12,969 nucleotides of DNA from positions 1 to 12,969 of the forward strand of contig QAKM01000088.1 of NCBI GenBank assembly GCA_003343805.1. Direction: 5' to 3'. Below, piece after piece: positions 6,317 through 12,446 of this stretch (position 1 is its first letter; each line of letters opens with the position of its first letter). The notes under the pieces were generated by a model, which saw only the letters and a list, made by a program, of their open reading frames with translations, was not told the DNA's origin and did no database searches. The DNA comes from Bacillota bacterium (GTDB lineage Bacteria; Bacillota; Clostridia; Christensenellales; Borkfalkiaceae). The translations under genes and the position numbers were made by a program.

Positions 6317-6847
6317 ATGAACATCTGGCATGATATCGATCCCTCCCGCATCACCCCGAGCAATTTCGAGGCGCTTGTCGAGATCCCCAAGGGCTGCAAG
6401 GCGAAGTACGAGCTCGACAAGGAGACGGGCATCTTAAAGCTCGACCGCGTGCTCTACACCTCCACGGTCTATCCCGCCAACTACGGGTTCATCCCGCGCA
6501 CGCTCGCAGACGACGGCGACCCCTTGGACGTCCTCATCCTCTGCAATGAGTCCATCTATCCCATGACCCTCATGAACTGCTATCCCATCGGGGTCATCAA
6601 GATGATCGACAGCGGCGCCCTCGACGAGAAGATCATCGCCATTCCCTTCAAGGATCCCACCTACAACACCTATTACGACATCCACGAGCTGCCCCAGCAC
6701 ATTTTCGAGGAAATGATGCACTTCTTCGAGGTATATAAGTCGCTCGAACACAAAAAGACCACCGTGCGCGAGATCGCTCACCGCGACGACGCCGTGGAGA
6801 TCATCAAAAAGTGCATCAAGGCGTATAACGCCAAGTACGCAAAGTGA
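6317..6847 (+). CDS. ppa: Inorganic pyrophosphatase, family I
   Basis: This 176-residue soluble enzyme hydrolyses pyrophosphate to two phosphates, pulling biosynthetic reactions forward. The family I signature DGDPLDV (D66, D68, D71) matches the D65/D67/D70 metal ligands of the E. coli enzyme, and E22, K30 and Y56 fall where the substrate pocket residues are expected (VEIPKG, KYELD, YPANYGFIP). Length equals the E. coli protein (about 175). AAGGAG lies eight bases before the ATG, behind a good promoter. An SGNH hydrolase gene follows after eight bases and is probably co-transcribed. Nothing is unusual apart from a family I enzyme in a lineage where membrane-bound or family II types are also common. 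Confidence 0.96.
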   Translation: MNIWHDIDPSRITPSNFEALVEIPKGCKAKYELDKETGILKLDRVLYTSTVYPANYGFIPRTLADDGDPLDVLILCNESIYPMTLMNCYPIGVIKMIDSGALDEKIIAIPFKDPTYNTYYDIHELPQHIFEEMMHFFEVYKSLEHKKTTVREIAHRDDAVEIIKKCIKAYNAKYAK

Positions 6848-6855
6848 GGGAAGGT

Positions 6856-7464
6856 ATGAAGATCGTATTTTTCGGGGATTCCATCACGGAGTCCGGCCGC
6901 AACCTGCTCGATCCCAACGATCTCGGCGTGGGCTACGTCAAGATCGCGGCGGGCAAGCTCCGCCTTCTCTATCCCGACGAGAAGATCGAGATCGTCAACC
7001 GCGGCGTGGGGGGCAACCGCACCGCAGACCTTTTGGCGCGCGTCAAGGAGGACGTCGTTGACGAACACCCCGACTTCATCGTGCTGCAGGTGGGCATCAA
7101 CGATGTATGGTGCCGCTTCTCGCTGGGCGAGGTCGTCACCCCCGAGCAGTTTGAAGCCAACTACCGCGAACTCGTCAAGGAGCTCAAGGAGACGGGCGCC
7201 AAGCTCTTCCTCGTGCAGCCCTATGTGCTGCCCATCGGCGACAAGCAGCGCTTCCGTCCCTTCCTCAACAAGTTCCTTGCGATCATCCGCGCCATCGCCG
7301 AAGAGCAGGAACTCACGCTCATTCCCGTGGACGAGATCTTCACGGGCGTGACGCAGGACATCGACCCGAGGCAGTTCTCGACGGACGGCGTGCATCCCAC
7401 GCACCGCGGCTGCCGCTACATCGCAGACCTCGTCATCAAGGAGCTGAGGAAGTACCTCGGCTGA
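6856..7464 (+). CDS. SGNH/GDSL-family esterase or hydrolase
   Basis: The 202-residue protein shows all SGNH blocks. They are GDSI with nucleophile S9, Gly of the RGVGGNRT loop (G52/G53), GIND with N82, and DGVHP with D177 and H180 as the catalytic acid and base. It is a cytoplasmic SGNH hydrolase, since no signal peptide is present. Relatives are lysophospholipases, carbohydrate deacetylases and rhamnogalacturonan acetylesterase-like enzymes, so the acyl substrate is open. I chose ATG 6856, which has GAGGGAAGG just upstream; a GTG at 6844 overlapping the ppa stop is possible but has no better site. It is likely the second gene of the ppa transcript and ends at the terminator at 7491-7515. A deacetylase acting on carbohydrates would suit the nearby uronate operon, but that link is only inference. 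Confidence 0.85.
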   Translation: MKIVFFGDSITESGRNLLDPNDLGVGYVKIAAGKLRLLYPDEKIEIVNRGVGGNRTADLLARVKEDVVDEHPDFIVLQVGINDVWCRFSLGEVVTPEQFEANYRELVKELKETGAKLFLVQPYVLPIGDKQRFRPFLNKFLAIIRAIAEEQELTLIPVDEIFTGVTQDIDPRQFSTDGVHPTHRGCRYIADLVIKELRKYLG

Positions 7465-7490
7465 GGACGGGCGCGCACAAGAAAAACACG

Positions 7491-7515
7491 GCGGGAGGGG
7501 AGCCTCCCGCTTTTT
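7491..7515 (+). terminator. Intrinsic terminator after the SGNH hydrolase gene
   Basis: GCGGGAGG (7491-7498) and CCTCCCGC (7503-7510) form a perfect 8-bp stem with a GGAG loop, followed by TTTTT. Confidence 0.9.
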
Positions 7516-7538
7516 ACGGAGCAAAAGGGAGCAATTCT

Positions 7539-8003
7539 ATGGAAAAGACCAACGCCATACGCATTTTAGAGCGGGCAGGGGCAGAATACAAGGTGCATAC
7601 CTACGAGGGCGGTGCGCTCTCGGGCAGGGAAGTGGCGGCAGTGTTGGGCCAGGACCCCGAGCGCGCCTTCAAGACGCTCGTCACCGTGGGCAGGCCACGC
7701 AAATACTATGTGTTCGTCATCCCCGTGGCGGCGGAGCTCGACCTCAAAAAAGCGGCAAAGGCGGCGGGGGAGAAGTCCGTCGAGATGCTGCCGCAGAAGG
7801 AGCTCTTCCCGCTCACGGGCTACGTCCACGGCGGCTGTTCCCCCCTCGGCATGAAGAAGCTCTTCCCGACCTTCTTCCACGAGACGGCAAAGGACGGCCC
7901 CCTCATGATGAGCGCGGGCAAGGTGGGTGTGCAGCTCGAGACGACGTTCGAGGCAGTTCAAAGCGCCATCCCCGCCAAACTGTGCGACCTCATCCGCAGT
8001 TAA
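7539..8003 (+). CDS. ybaK: YbaK/EbsC-family Cys-tRNA(Pro) deacylase
   Basis: This 154-residue protein hydrolyses Cys mischarged on tRNA(Pro), a trans-editing step in translation quality control. Family features are the EVAAVLG segment, FKTLV with the essential Lys at K45 (K46 in the Haemophilus protein), the strand YVFVIPV, and the GGCSPLGMKKLFPTFF loop. C-terminal MSAGKVGVQLE is also typical. Length is normal (about 155). The ribosome binding site AGGGAG lies at 7526-7531. The gene starts only 23 bases after a terminator and no promoter is evident in that gap, so it may depend on read-through from the ppa transcript. It converges with spoIIE. Identification is firm. Confidence 0.93.
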   Translation: MEKTNAIRILERAGAEYKVHTYEGGALSGREVAAVLGQDPERAFKTLVTVGRPRKYYVFVIPVAAELDLKKAAKAAGEKSVEMLPQKELFPLTGYVHGGCSPLGMKKLFPTFFHETAKDGPLMMSAGKVGVQLETTFEAVQSAIPAKLCDLIRS

Positions 8004-8034
8004 ATGGATAAGCAGCGAAACGGATAAGAAGTCT

Positions 8035-8078
8035 GCGCCCGCGGGCGGCATCAACCGCCCGCGGGCGCTTCCCATTTT
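8035..8078 (+). terminator. GC-rich hairpin terminator after ybaK
   Basis: A perfect 14-bp stem, GCGCCCGCGGGCGG (8035-8048) with CCGCCCGCGGGCGC (8055-8068), loop CATCAA, then TTCCCATTTT. The T-tract is broken but the stem is very strong. Confidence 0.7.
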
Positions 8079-8114
8079 AAGGTCGCCGCGCGCCGAATGG
8101 CGCGCGGCGGCCTT
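8079..8114 (-). terminator. GC-rich hairpin after spoIIE
   Basis: AAGGTCGCCGCGCGCC (8079-8094) pairs with GGCGCGCGGCGGCCTT (8099-8114) around GAAT, with one G-U wobble. It lies 14 bases past the spoIIE stop. On the minus strand it is followed by AAAATGGG, so a T-tract is lacking; a stop for converging transcripts is likely but not proven. Confidence 0.5.
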
Positions 8115-8127
8115 CCCTCTGTTCTCT

Positions 8128-10407
8128 TTACGCCGTTTTCATGAGCTTGACCGCAAGTACCGTCATATCGTCCTCCGCCCTGCCCTGATAGCAGGAGAGC
8201 GCCTTTTTGAGGATCTCTTCGGCGAGCGACTGCGGGTTGAGGGGCTTTAAGGCGCTTAAGTAAGCGTAAAGTTCCGCCGAGGAGCCGAATGCCTGCGTCA
8301 CGCCGTCGCTCATGAAGAGCATGAAGTCCCCCGCGTGAAGCTGTGCCCGCAGCGTCGCGGGATGCACCGCCTCCAGCATCCCCAGGGGGAGGGACTCGCC
8401 CTCGAGCACCCTCAGCTCTTCGGGGGCCAGGATGAAGCCCACGGGCGAGCCGATCTTGACGATATCCGCATCCCCCGTATCGAGGTCGACGGCGGCAAGA
8501 TCCAGGCAGGAGAACATCTCCTCCCCCGAATAGGAGATGAGGCGGTTGACGGTGGAGAGCACCGTCTCCGAGGGCATCTTTGCCTTATAGAAACTTTCAA
8601 GCAGGGTCAGCGTGCGGTCGGAGACGTCGCGCGCCTCGCTTCCGCTCCCCATCCCATCCGAGAGGGCGACGAGGAAGCGCCGCTCGTCGATCTTCAAGAC
8701 GGAGTAGGTGTCGCCGCTTCGCGATTCTCCCTCCTTGGGCCGCGTCGCCACGCCGAAGGCGGCGTCAAACTCGGGCCGCCGCCGGAGCACGAAGCAGGCG
8801 CTCGTGGGGGAGAGGACGATCTTCTCGGCAAGGGAGAGGGGAACGCCGAGGGCGGCGCTCGCGACCGCACACAGCTTCTTTGCGTTCACCGACTGCGCGA
8901 GCGTGAGGCTCACCGTGATGGAGCTGCCCTCCCCGTACACAAAGATCTCCGAACTCAGGATGCCCGCCTGCGCCAGCGCTCCCGCAAGCGCGCTTTCCCC
9001 CTCGGCAAAGACGCATTCTTCGCTCTGCTCGAGGGCGATGTCCCGCAGGATCTCGCTCACGCCGTGCGCCTGTTCGGCAAGGATCTTCCGGCTCTCGCGG
9101 GCGCTTTCCTCCTCGCGCACCGTGCCCTGGTATTGGGCGAGCAGGCGGTTGCAGGCAAACAGCATCCCCGCGGCATTCCCGCACTTCGCTCCGAGGTCGC
9201 TCGGGAGATCGACGAGGCTCACCTGTCCCTTGACGGCGCCCACCGAAACGAGGCGGTCCATTGCGGCGAACACGCCCTCCTTCTCGCAGCGCTGCCGCCC
9301 GGCGCAGTCGGCGCAGAGGGTGTAGCGCAGTTCCTCTGCAAGGGCAGCCGCCGTGTTCCGACGGGCATCCTCCTGCGAAAAGGCGGTCTCGATCTCGCGG
9401 AAGAGGGAGGAAACTTCAAAGAGGCGCTCTCCCACGGCGCGGCGGTTGCGGTTGATGGCGATGCGCGGGAGGGAGCGCTCGCGGTAAAAGAGCAGGGTGT
9501 GCTTGGCGCGGCGGTACAGCTTTTCGGGCAGGGCGATGGTCAGGATGACGGCAAGAAGGCAGGCGGCAAGGGTGAAGGCGATGCGCGCGGGGCTCTCCGC
9601 ATACAGTCCCTCAAGCGCCATCGCGGCGGGAAAGCACAGGAGGAGGGAGAGCGCCGAGGCGATGCGCCCGTAGGGGGTGAGCAGCAGGCAGACGCACGCG
9701 CAGGCCGAGAAGGTCGCCATCGGCAGCAGTTCGGCGTGGGCAAGGCAGAGGGGGAGCGAGAGCACGACCCCGAGCGGCACCGCGGCGGCATTTTTCAGAA
9801 GCTGCGTTGCAAGGAGCAGCACGGTGAGCGAGACGGCATAAAAGACGGGCTCACCGAGGGAGGAGCACATCCCGGCACCGAGGAAGAGCCACAGGAGGGA
9901 GACCTCCGTGAGCTGGGCGGCCGTGAGACGGCATCGGAAGGCGCGCAGAAGCAGCGCGCTGAGCCCGCCCTGAAAGAGCAGGGCAAGCGCCATCGTGAGG
10001 AGGGCGAGGAGCACCTTCTGCCAGAGGACGGAGAGGGGCAGGGCATAGCCCGCGTGCGGAAAGAGAAAGACAAAGGGAAGCTGGGCAAGGACGAGGAGGG
10101 CGTATTTTTCCCACGTCATTTTGCGGCGGATGCTGCGAAACAGGAGATAGCCGCCCGCAAGGAGCACCGCCTGCACGGCGGCAGAGAGCACCGCCATCCA
10201 CGAGAGGGCGGCGGAGGAGGCAAGAAGATAGCCCGCGGCGGAGAGAAGGGGGTCAAGCCCGCAGGCGAGCGCGGCGTACAGGAGGGCGAAGGAGAGGGGC
10301 TCTCTTCTCGGGAGTGCGAAATTCAGGAGCACCATGCAAAGGAGGAGTGCGCAGTATTTTCCCGCCGTTTTCAGCGTGAGCGGGGTCGGTATGACGGGTC
10401 CTTTCAT
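8128..10407 (-). CDS. spoIIE: Stage II sporulation protein E (PP2C-type phosphatase)
   Basis: SpoIIE sits at the polar septum and dephosphorylates SpoIIAA, which frees sigma-F in the forespore. This 759-residue protein has the full layout: about ten hydrophobic segments in residues 1-295, a central regulatory part (about 300-545) with a Cys cluster CADCAGRQRC, and a C-terminal PP2C domain. Metal ligands are visible as D566 (SGD), D584 (SDGMGSG), D701 (MSDGV) and D746/D747 (EDDMT). Spacing closely follows that of D610, D628, D746 and D795 of the B. subtilis protein (827 residues). The start has AGAGGTGG upstream. It is transcribed alone here; the tilS-hpt-ftsH genes that often follow spoIIE in Firmicutes are absent, replaced by convergent ybaK. 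It shows the organism comes from a spore-forming lineage. Confidence 0.96.
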   Translation of the reverse strand: MKGPVIPTPLTLKTAGKYCALLLCMVLLNFALPRREPLSFALLYAALACGLDPLLSAAGYLLASSAALSWMAVLSAAVQAVLLAGGYLLFRSIRRKMTWEKYALLVLAQLPFVFLFPHAGYALPLSVLWQKVLLALLTMALALLFQGGLSALLLRAFRCRLTAAQLTEVSLLWLFLGAGMCSSLGEPVFYAVSLTVLLLATQLLKNAAAVPLGVVLSLPLCLAHAELLPMATFSACACVCLLLTPYGRIASALSLLLCFPAAMALEGLYAESPARIAFTLAACLLAVILTIALPEKLYRRAKHTLLFYRERSLPRIAINRNRRAVGERLFEVSSLFREIETAFSQEDARRNTAAALAEELRYTLCADCAGRQRCEKEGVFAAMDRLVSVGAVKGQVSLVDLPSDLGAKCGNAAGMLFACNRLLAQYQGTVREEESARESRKILAEQAHGVSEILRDIALEQSEECVFAEGESALAGALAQAGILSSEIFVYGEGSSITVSLTLAQSVNAKKLCAVASAALGVPLSLAEKIVLSPTSACFVLRRRPEFDAAFGVATRPKEGESRSGDTYSVLKIDERRFLVALSDGMGSGSEARDVSDRTLTLLESFYKAKMPSETVLSTVNRLISYSGEEMFSCLDLAAVDLDTGDADIVKIGSPVGFILAPEELRVLEGESLPLGMLEAVHPATLRAQLHAGDFMLFMSDGVTQAFGSSAELYAYLSALKPLNPQSLAEEILKKALSCYQGRAEDDMTVLAVKLMKTA

Positions 10408-10433
10408 AAACCACCTCTTGCGATATTTCCTCC

Positions 10434-10439
10434 ATTATA
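10434..10439 (-). promoter_or_regulatory. -10 element of the spoIIE promoter, no good -35
   Basis: TATAAT on the minus strand lies 26 bases before the spoIIE start codon. Neither 17-bp nor 21-bp spacing gives a recognisable -35 hexamer; the region is a C-run on the minus strand. That fits an activator-dependent promoter. Confidence 0.5.
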
Positions 10440-10479
10440 AGGGGGTCGAGGGGGGAAACGGGCGGACTTTGCGTCTTTG

Positions 10480-10490
10480 TTTGTCGGAAA
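10480..10490. promoter_or_regulatory. Possible Spo0A box upstream of spoIIE
   Basis: TTTGTCGGAAA differs from the 0A box core (TGTCGAA) at one position. It lies about 40-50 bp upstream of the spoIIE -10, where Spo0A boxes are found at the B. subtilis spoIIE promoter. One imperfect 7-mer in an A/T-rich patch is weak evidence. Confidence 0.3.
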
Positions 10491-10494
10491 AAGC

Positions 10495-10515
10495 AAAAAC
10501 CCACGCAAGGGGGTG
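10495..10515 (-). terminator. Weak terminator after the TetR gene
   Basis: On the minus strand ACCC and GGGT form a short stem around CCTTGCGT, followed by TTTTGCTTTTT. The stem is only 4 bp, so termination between the TetR gene and spoIIE may be partial. Confidence 0.3.
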
Positions 10516-10556
10516 AGCAGGCGCATTATCAGCATCGTCCCGCGCCGCCGAAACAT

Positions 10557-11090
10557 TCACTCGTCCCGCGTATAGATGGCGTCGACGATGAGCTCCGCAA
10601 GCAAGCCGATCTCCTCGCGGCAGTCGTCCTCCAGCCACTTCATCGAGACGTTATACAGCATCCCCGCATAGAGATAGGGAAGGTAGGGGTTTTCCCCGGG
10701 GTGTTCCTCTTCAAAGGTGCGGACAAAATTTTGATTGAGGAAATCAAGATAGAGATCGCTCAGATGCGCCTGCTTTAACAGTTTGAACGGCTCTTTCTGT
10801 TTTTGGAACATAGCAAGAACGTCGGTCACTACCTGAACGTAGTCCTCTCTGCAGCGGGGGTAGAAGCGGCGGGCAAAGACGAATTCGCGTGTATTTTGCT
10901 CGAAATAATGGAGGATGACGTCCTCCTTGCTTCGGAAGTAGCGGTAGAAGGTCGCCCGTCCCACCCCTGCCTTGCGGACAATGTCGGTGACGGCGATCTT
11001 TTCGTATTCATATTCGTGCATCAGTTTGAAGAGCGCCGTTACGATGTAGTGCCGTGTATAGTCCTCGGGTGCAGGTTGTGCGTATTGCAT
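10557..11090 (-). CDS. TetR/AcrR-family transcriptional regulator
   Basis: The product (177 residues from ATG 11090) has an N-terminal TetR helix-turn-helix: KIAVTDIVRKAGVGRATFYR followed by YFRSKEDVI. This is the classical TetR DNA-binding pattern with the ATFYRYF recognition-helix end. The C-terminal ligand and dimer domain ends in YAGMLYNVSMKWLEDDCREE, like small Firmicute TetR proteins. I chose ATG 11090 because GGGGGA lies about ten bases before it; ATG 11117, nine codons upstream, has no ribosome binding site. It is divergent from the two-helix membrane protein at 11275, with overlapping promoters and a palindrome at 11148-11165 placed to repress both genes. No drug transporter is next to it, so the membrane protein is the likeliest target. 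Ligand unknown. Confidence 0.88.
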   Translation of the reverse strand: MQYAQPAPEDYTRHYIVTALFKLMHEYEYEKIAVTDIVRKAGVGRATFYRYFRSKEDVILHYFEQNTREFVFARRFYPRCREDYVQVVTDVLAMFQKQKEPFKLLKQAHLSDLYLDFLNQNFVRTFEEEHPGENPYLPYLYAGMLYNVSMKWLEDDCREEIGLLAELIVDAIYTRDE

Positions 11091-11147
11091 GAGACAAATT
11101 TCCCCCGTATGTTTCATTTGCGGCGACAGAACGGGCGTTACTGTCTT

Positions 11148-11165
11148 ATCGTCCGTTCGGATGAT
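11148..11165. promoter_or_regulatory. Candidate TetR operator palindrome
   Basis: ATCGTCCG and CGGATGAT flank TT, an 18-bp palindrome with one mismatched pair. It ends at the -35 of the plus promoter and lies just downstream of the predicted start of the minus transcript, so one dimer could block both. Size and symmetry fit a TetR site. Confidence 0.5.
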
Positions 11166-11193
11166 TGTTTTTTATCGCCGTTGATAGTATGAT
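11165..11193 (+). promoter_or_regulatory. Promoter of the two-helix membrane protein
   Basis: TTGTTT (11165-11170), a 17-bp spacer and TATGAT (11188-11193). The -10 overlaps the -10 of the opposing promoter by five bases. Confidence 0.6.
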
Positions 11194-11217
11194 ACACCTG
11201 TCTTACGGGAAAGTCAA
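11189..11217 (-). promoter_or_regulatory. Promoter of the TetR gene
   Basis: On the minus strand TTGACT (11217-11212), a 17-bp spacer and TATCAT (11194-11189). Start near 11182 would leave a leader of about 90 nt before ATG 11090, crossing the palindrome at 11148-11165. Confidence 0.6.
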
Positions 11218-11274
11218 CCGAAACGCGCGTCGGCAGCTTTCCGCAGGAAAATTCCATAAAGAGAGGGTACTTTT

Positions 11275-11808
11275 ATGCAGGAAAGAGATTTTGTGTCCTA
11301 CGAATACAGGACGGTATCGGTCAAAGCGAAAGATCAGGCACGGGTGATGGACTTATACGAGGCGTTTGGCTGGGAGGTGACGGGCACGTCGCCCGCGTTC
11401 GACGGTGTTACGCTCTCCCTGAAGCGCGACCGGCACATCCCCCATAAGCAGGAGCTTGTGAAGCTGGAGCGGCAGGCGGAGGATACGTTCGCCCGTATTG
11501 GCGGGCTCGAGCGATCTAAGACGCAGGGGGCGAGCGTGTTTTCATACATCTTCGGGTGTATCGCAGCGCTTATTTTAGGTGGCGGGATGAGCCTTGTGAT
11601 GCTCGTCGAGGGCAGCATCCCCGCGCTTGTCGGCGGCATCGTGCTGGGGATCATAGGAATTGTCCTCTGCGGCGTCAACTATCCGATCTACAAGAGACTT
11701 GCCTCCCAAAAGACGAAGGCGCTGCTGCCCGTCATCGATGAGGCGGAGGAAAAACTTGCCAATCTTTTGGAACGCGGAAACGAGCTTCTCTCCGCTGAGC
11801 GTATCTGA
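11275..11808 (+). CDS. Two-helix membrane protein of unknown function, paired with TetR regulator
   Basis: I cannot name this 177-residue protein, but its pattern recalls small Clostridial membrane proteins of unknown role. Residues 1-50 form a soluble domain with FGWEVTGTSP and VTLSLKRDRHIPHK. A charged, probably coiled-coil helix (58-82, LVKLERQAEDTFARIGGLER) follows. Two hydrophobic segments lie at about 87-111 and 114-138, the second closed by NYPIYKRL. A charged C-terminal helix (145-175) completes it. Both ends should face the cytoplasm. AGAGGG precedes the ATG by seven bases. It is divergent from the TetR gene and shares its control region, so it is probably the regulated partner. It has no transporter motif. 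A role in membrane stress or as an accessory to an unlinked pump is only a guess. Confidence 0.8.
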   Translation: MQERDFVSYEYRTVSVKAKDQARVMDLYEAFGWEVTGTSPAFDGVTLSLKRDRHIPHKQELVKLERQAEDTFARIGGLERSKTQGASVFSYIFGCIAALILGGGMSLVMLVEGSIPALVGGIVLGIIGIVLCGVNYPIYKRLASQKTKALLPVIDEAEEKLANLLERGNELLSAERI

Positions 11809-11828
11809 TCCGAATGTTTATTCTCGTT

Positions 11829-11850
11829 ATTCCCAGAGGGAGCTGTCGAG
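11829..11850. repeat. Partial copy of the REP-like palindrome
   Basis: ATTCCCAGAGGGAGCTGTCG resembles TTCCCTGAGGGAGCTGCCTC of the complete copy at 11896-11966 and starts 20 bases after the stop of the membrane protein gene. It looks like one arm of the same element. Confidence 0.5.
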
Positions 11851-11895
11851 TGCGGCGGGATCGATGGAGTAAATGCCGGGAGCGCGCTATTCCCT

Positions 11896-11966
11896 TGGCT
11901 CCTTCCCTGAGGGAGCTGCCTCGCCATTCGGTGCATACGCCGATGGCGAGACTGAGGGAGTCGCCT
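11896..11966. repeat. REP-like imperfect palindrome
   Basis: The core stem is CTCGCCATTCGG (11920-11931) with CCGATGGCGAG (11940-11950), one bulged T. The outer arms are GGCTCCTTCCCTGA on the left and TGAGGGAGTCGCC on the right. The GAGGGAG plus inner-palindrome layout resembles intergenic repeats common in gut Clostridia. It probably folds into a long hairpin at the DNA or RNA level. Confidence 0.6.
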
Positions 11967-12136
11967 TGATTTTCGTAAGTTTGTTTCCGCCAACGGCAGT
12001 TCTCTTTCTCCGTCCCGTCTCATGCTCGTTCTTATCTGAAATAACAAAACTCTCCCTTCGCCGCAAAAGAGGAGGGGGGAATCGAAAAATCTTTCGATCT
12101 TCCGTGGCGGGGAGAGACAGACCAAATCAAAATCAG
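11967..12136. other. Intergenic stretch without a gene
   Basis: Between the palindrome and the hairpin array I see no supported gene, promoter or RNA. Open frames crossing it are not homologous to anything recognisable, lack ribosome binding sites, and one runs through the repeat array. Confidence 0.5.
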
Positions 12137-12164
12137 CTCCCTTTCTTCACGGAAAAGAGGGGAG
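12132..12164 (-). terminator. Terminator-like hairpin 1 of the array
   Basis: On the minus strand CTCCCCTCTTTTCC pairs imperfectly with GAAGAAAGGGAG and is followed by CTGATTTTGATTT. It is the most diverged member of the array. Confidence 0.4.
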
Positions 12165-12177
12165 TCCGCTCAAACAA

Positions 12178-12207
12178 AAAGCGCCCTTCCTCAATGCAAA
12201 AGAAGGG
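12178..12207 (-). terminator. Terminator-like hairpin 2 of the array
   Basis: CCCTTC (12184-12189) and GAAGGG (12202-12207) with a 12-base loop. On the minus strand the stem is followed by CGCTTTTTG. Confidence 0.5.
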
Positions 12208-12221
12208 GAGCCCGCTCAAAC

Positions 12222-12253
12222 AAAAAGCACCCTTCCTCAATACAAAAGAAGGG
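12222..12253 (-). terminator. Terminator-like hairpin 3 of the array
   Basis: CCCTTC (12230-12235) and GAAGGG (12248-12253) with a 12-base loop. On the minus strand the stem is followed by TGCTTTTTG. Near copy of hairpin 2. Confidence 0.5.
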
Positions 12254-12262
12254 GAGCGCAAA

Positions 12263-12299
12263 CAAAAAAACAGCTCCTCCGCGCGGCCGCACGGAGGAG
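12263..12299 (-). terminator. Terminator-like hairpin 4 of the array
   Basis: CTCCTCCG (12274-12281) and CGGAGGAG (12292-12299) pair perfectly. On the minus strand the stem is followed by CTG and seven T, the best intrinsic terminator of the group. Confidence 0.65.
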
Positions 12300-12311
12300 G
12301 ATTTATTGTGT

Positions 12312-12341
12312 AAACGAAAACCCCGCGATAGTCGCGGGGTT
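12312..12341 (-). terminator. Terminator-like hairpin 5, beside the IS left end
   Basis: AACCCCGCGA (12319-12328) and TCGCGGGGTT (12332-12341) form a perfect 10-bp stem with a 3-base loop. On the minus strand it is followed by TTCGTTT; on the plus strand by CCGGGG with no T-tract. It could also be part of the IS left end. Confidence 0.55.
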
Positions 12342-12365
12342 CCGGGGAGGCTAAAGCCGATGAAA

Positions 12366-12395
12366 TAGACAAAGGAACTCCGATTGTGTTACAAT
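12366..12395 (+). promoter_or_regulatory. Internal promoter of tnpA
   Basis: TAGACA (12366-12371), an 18-bp spacer and TACAAT (12390-12395) preceded by TGT (extended -10). Predicted initiation near 12402 lies after the left arm of the leader hairpin at 12378-12390. Confidence 0.5.
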
Positions 12396-12437
12396 CAAGA
12401 ATGACCTGCCAGTCAAAGCAAGAAAACACAATCGGAG
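12378..12437 (+). promoter_or_regulatory. Leader hairpin that sequesters the tnpA ribosome binding site
   Basis: CTCCGATTGTGTT (12378-12390) is perfectly complementary to AACACAATCGGAG (12425-12437), 13 bp. The right arm contains most of the ribosome binding site GGAGG (12434-12438), eight bases before ATG 12447. Blocking of the ribosome binding site by a leader stem is known for IS200 tnpA. Confidence 0.75.
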
Positions 12438-12446
12438 GATATCATA

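Larger units (their letters stand above)
12153..12270. repeat. Tandem 45-46 bp repeat, about 2.6 units
   Basis: Units run 12153-12197 (45 bp), 12198-12243 (46 bp) and 12244-12270 (partial). Each begins AAAAGA(A)GGGGAG, then a GCTCAAACAAAAAGC segment, then CCCTTCCTCAAT. Units one and two differ at only a few positions. Each unit junction forms a CCCTTC/GAAGGG hairpin. There is no spacer of unique sequence, so this is not CRISPR. Confidence 0.75.

Noticed and set aside
6844..6855. GTG 6844 as start of the SGNH hydrolase
   Set aside because: ATG 6856 has the better-placed GAGGGAAGG and begins directly with the family's first strand MKIVFFGDS.
6778..7524. 248-codon minus-strand frame over the SGNH hydrolase gene
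   Set aside because: Antisense shadow of a gene with all catalytic blocks, and it reads through the terminator at 7491-7515.
8335..10440. 701-codon open frame on the plus strand opposite spoIIE
   Set aside because: The translation is a repetitive string of charged and Gly/Ala residues with no recognisable domain. It exists because the GC-rich spoIIE codons leave few stops in the antisense frame. SpoIIE on the other strand has full motif support.
12153..12270. Possible CRISPR array
   Set aside because: The units are head-to-tail tandem copies without unique spacers, and no cas gene is present.
11873..12313. 146-codon plus-strand frame through the intergenic repeats
   Set aside because: It crosses the palindrome and the hairpin array, has no ribosome binding site and resembles nothing. 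The unit lengths of 45 and 46 bp do not keep a reading frame.
12133..12429. 98-codon minus-strand frame with repeated Phe/Leu/Cys segments
   Set aside because: Its repetition comes from the DNA hairpin units and it starts inside the IS leader. No start signal is seen.
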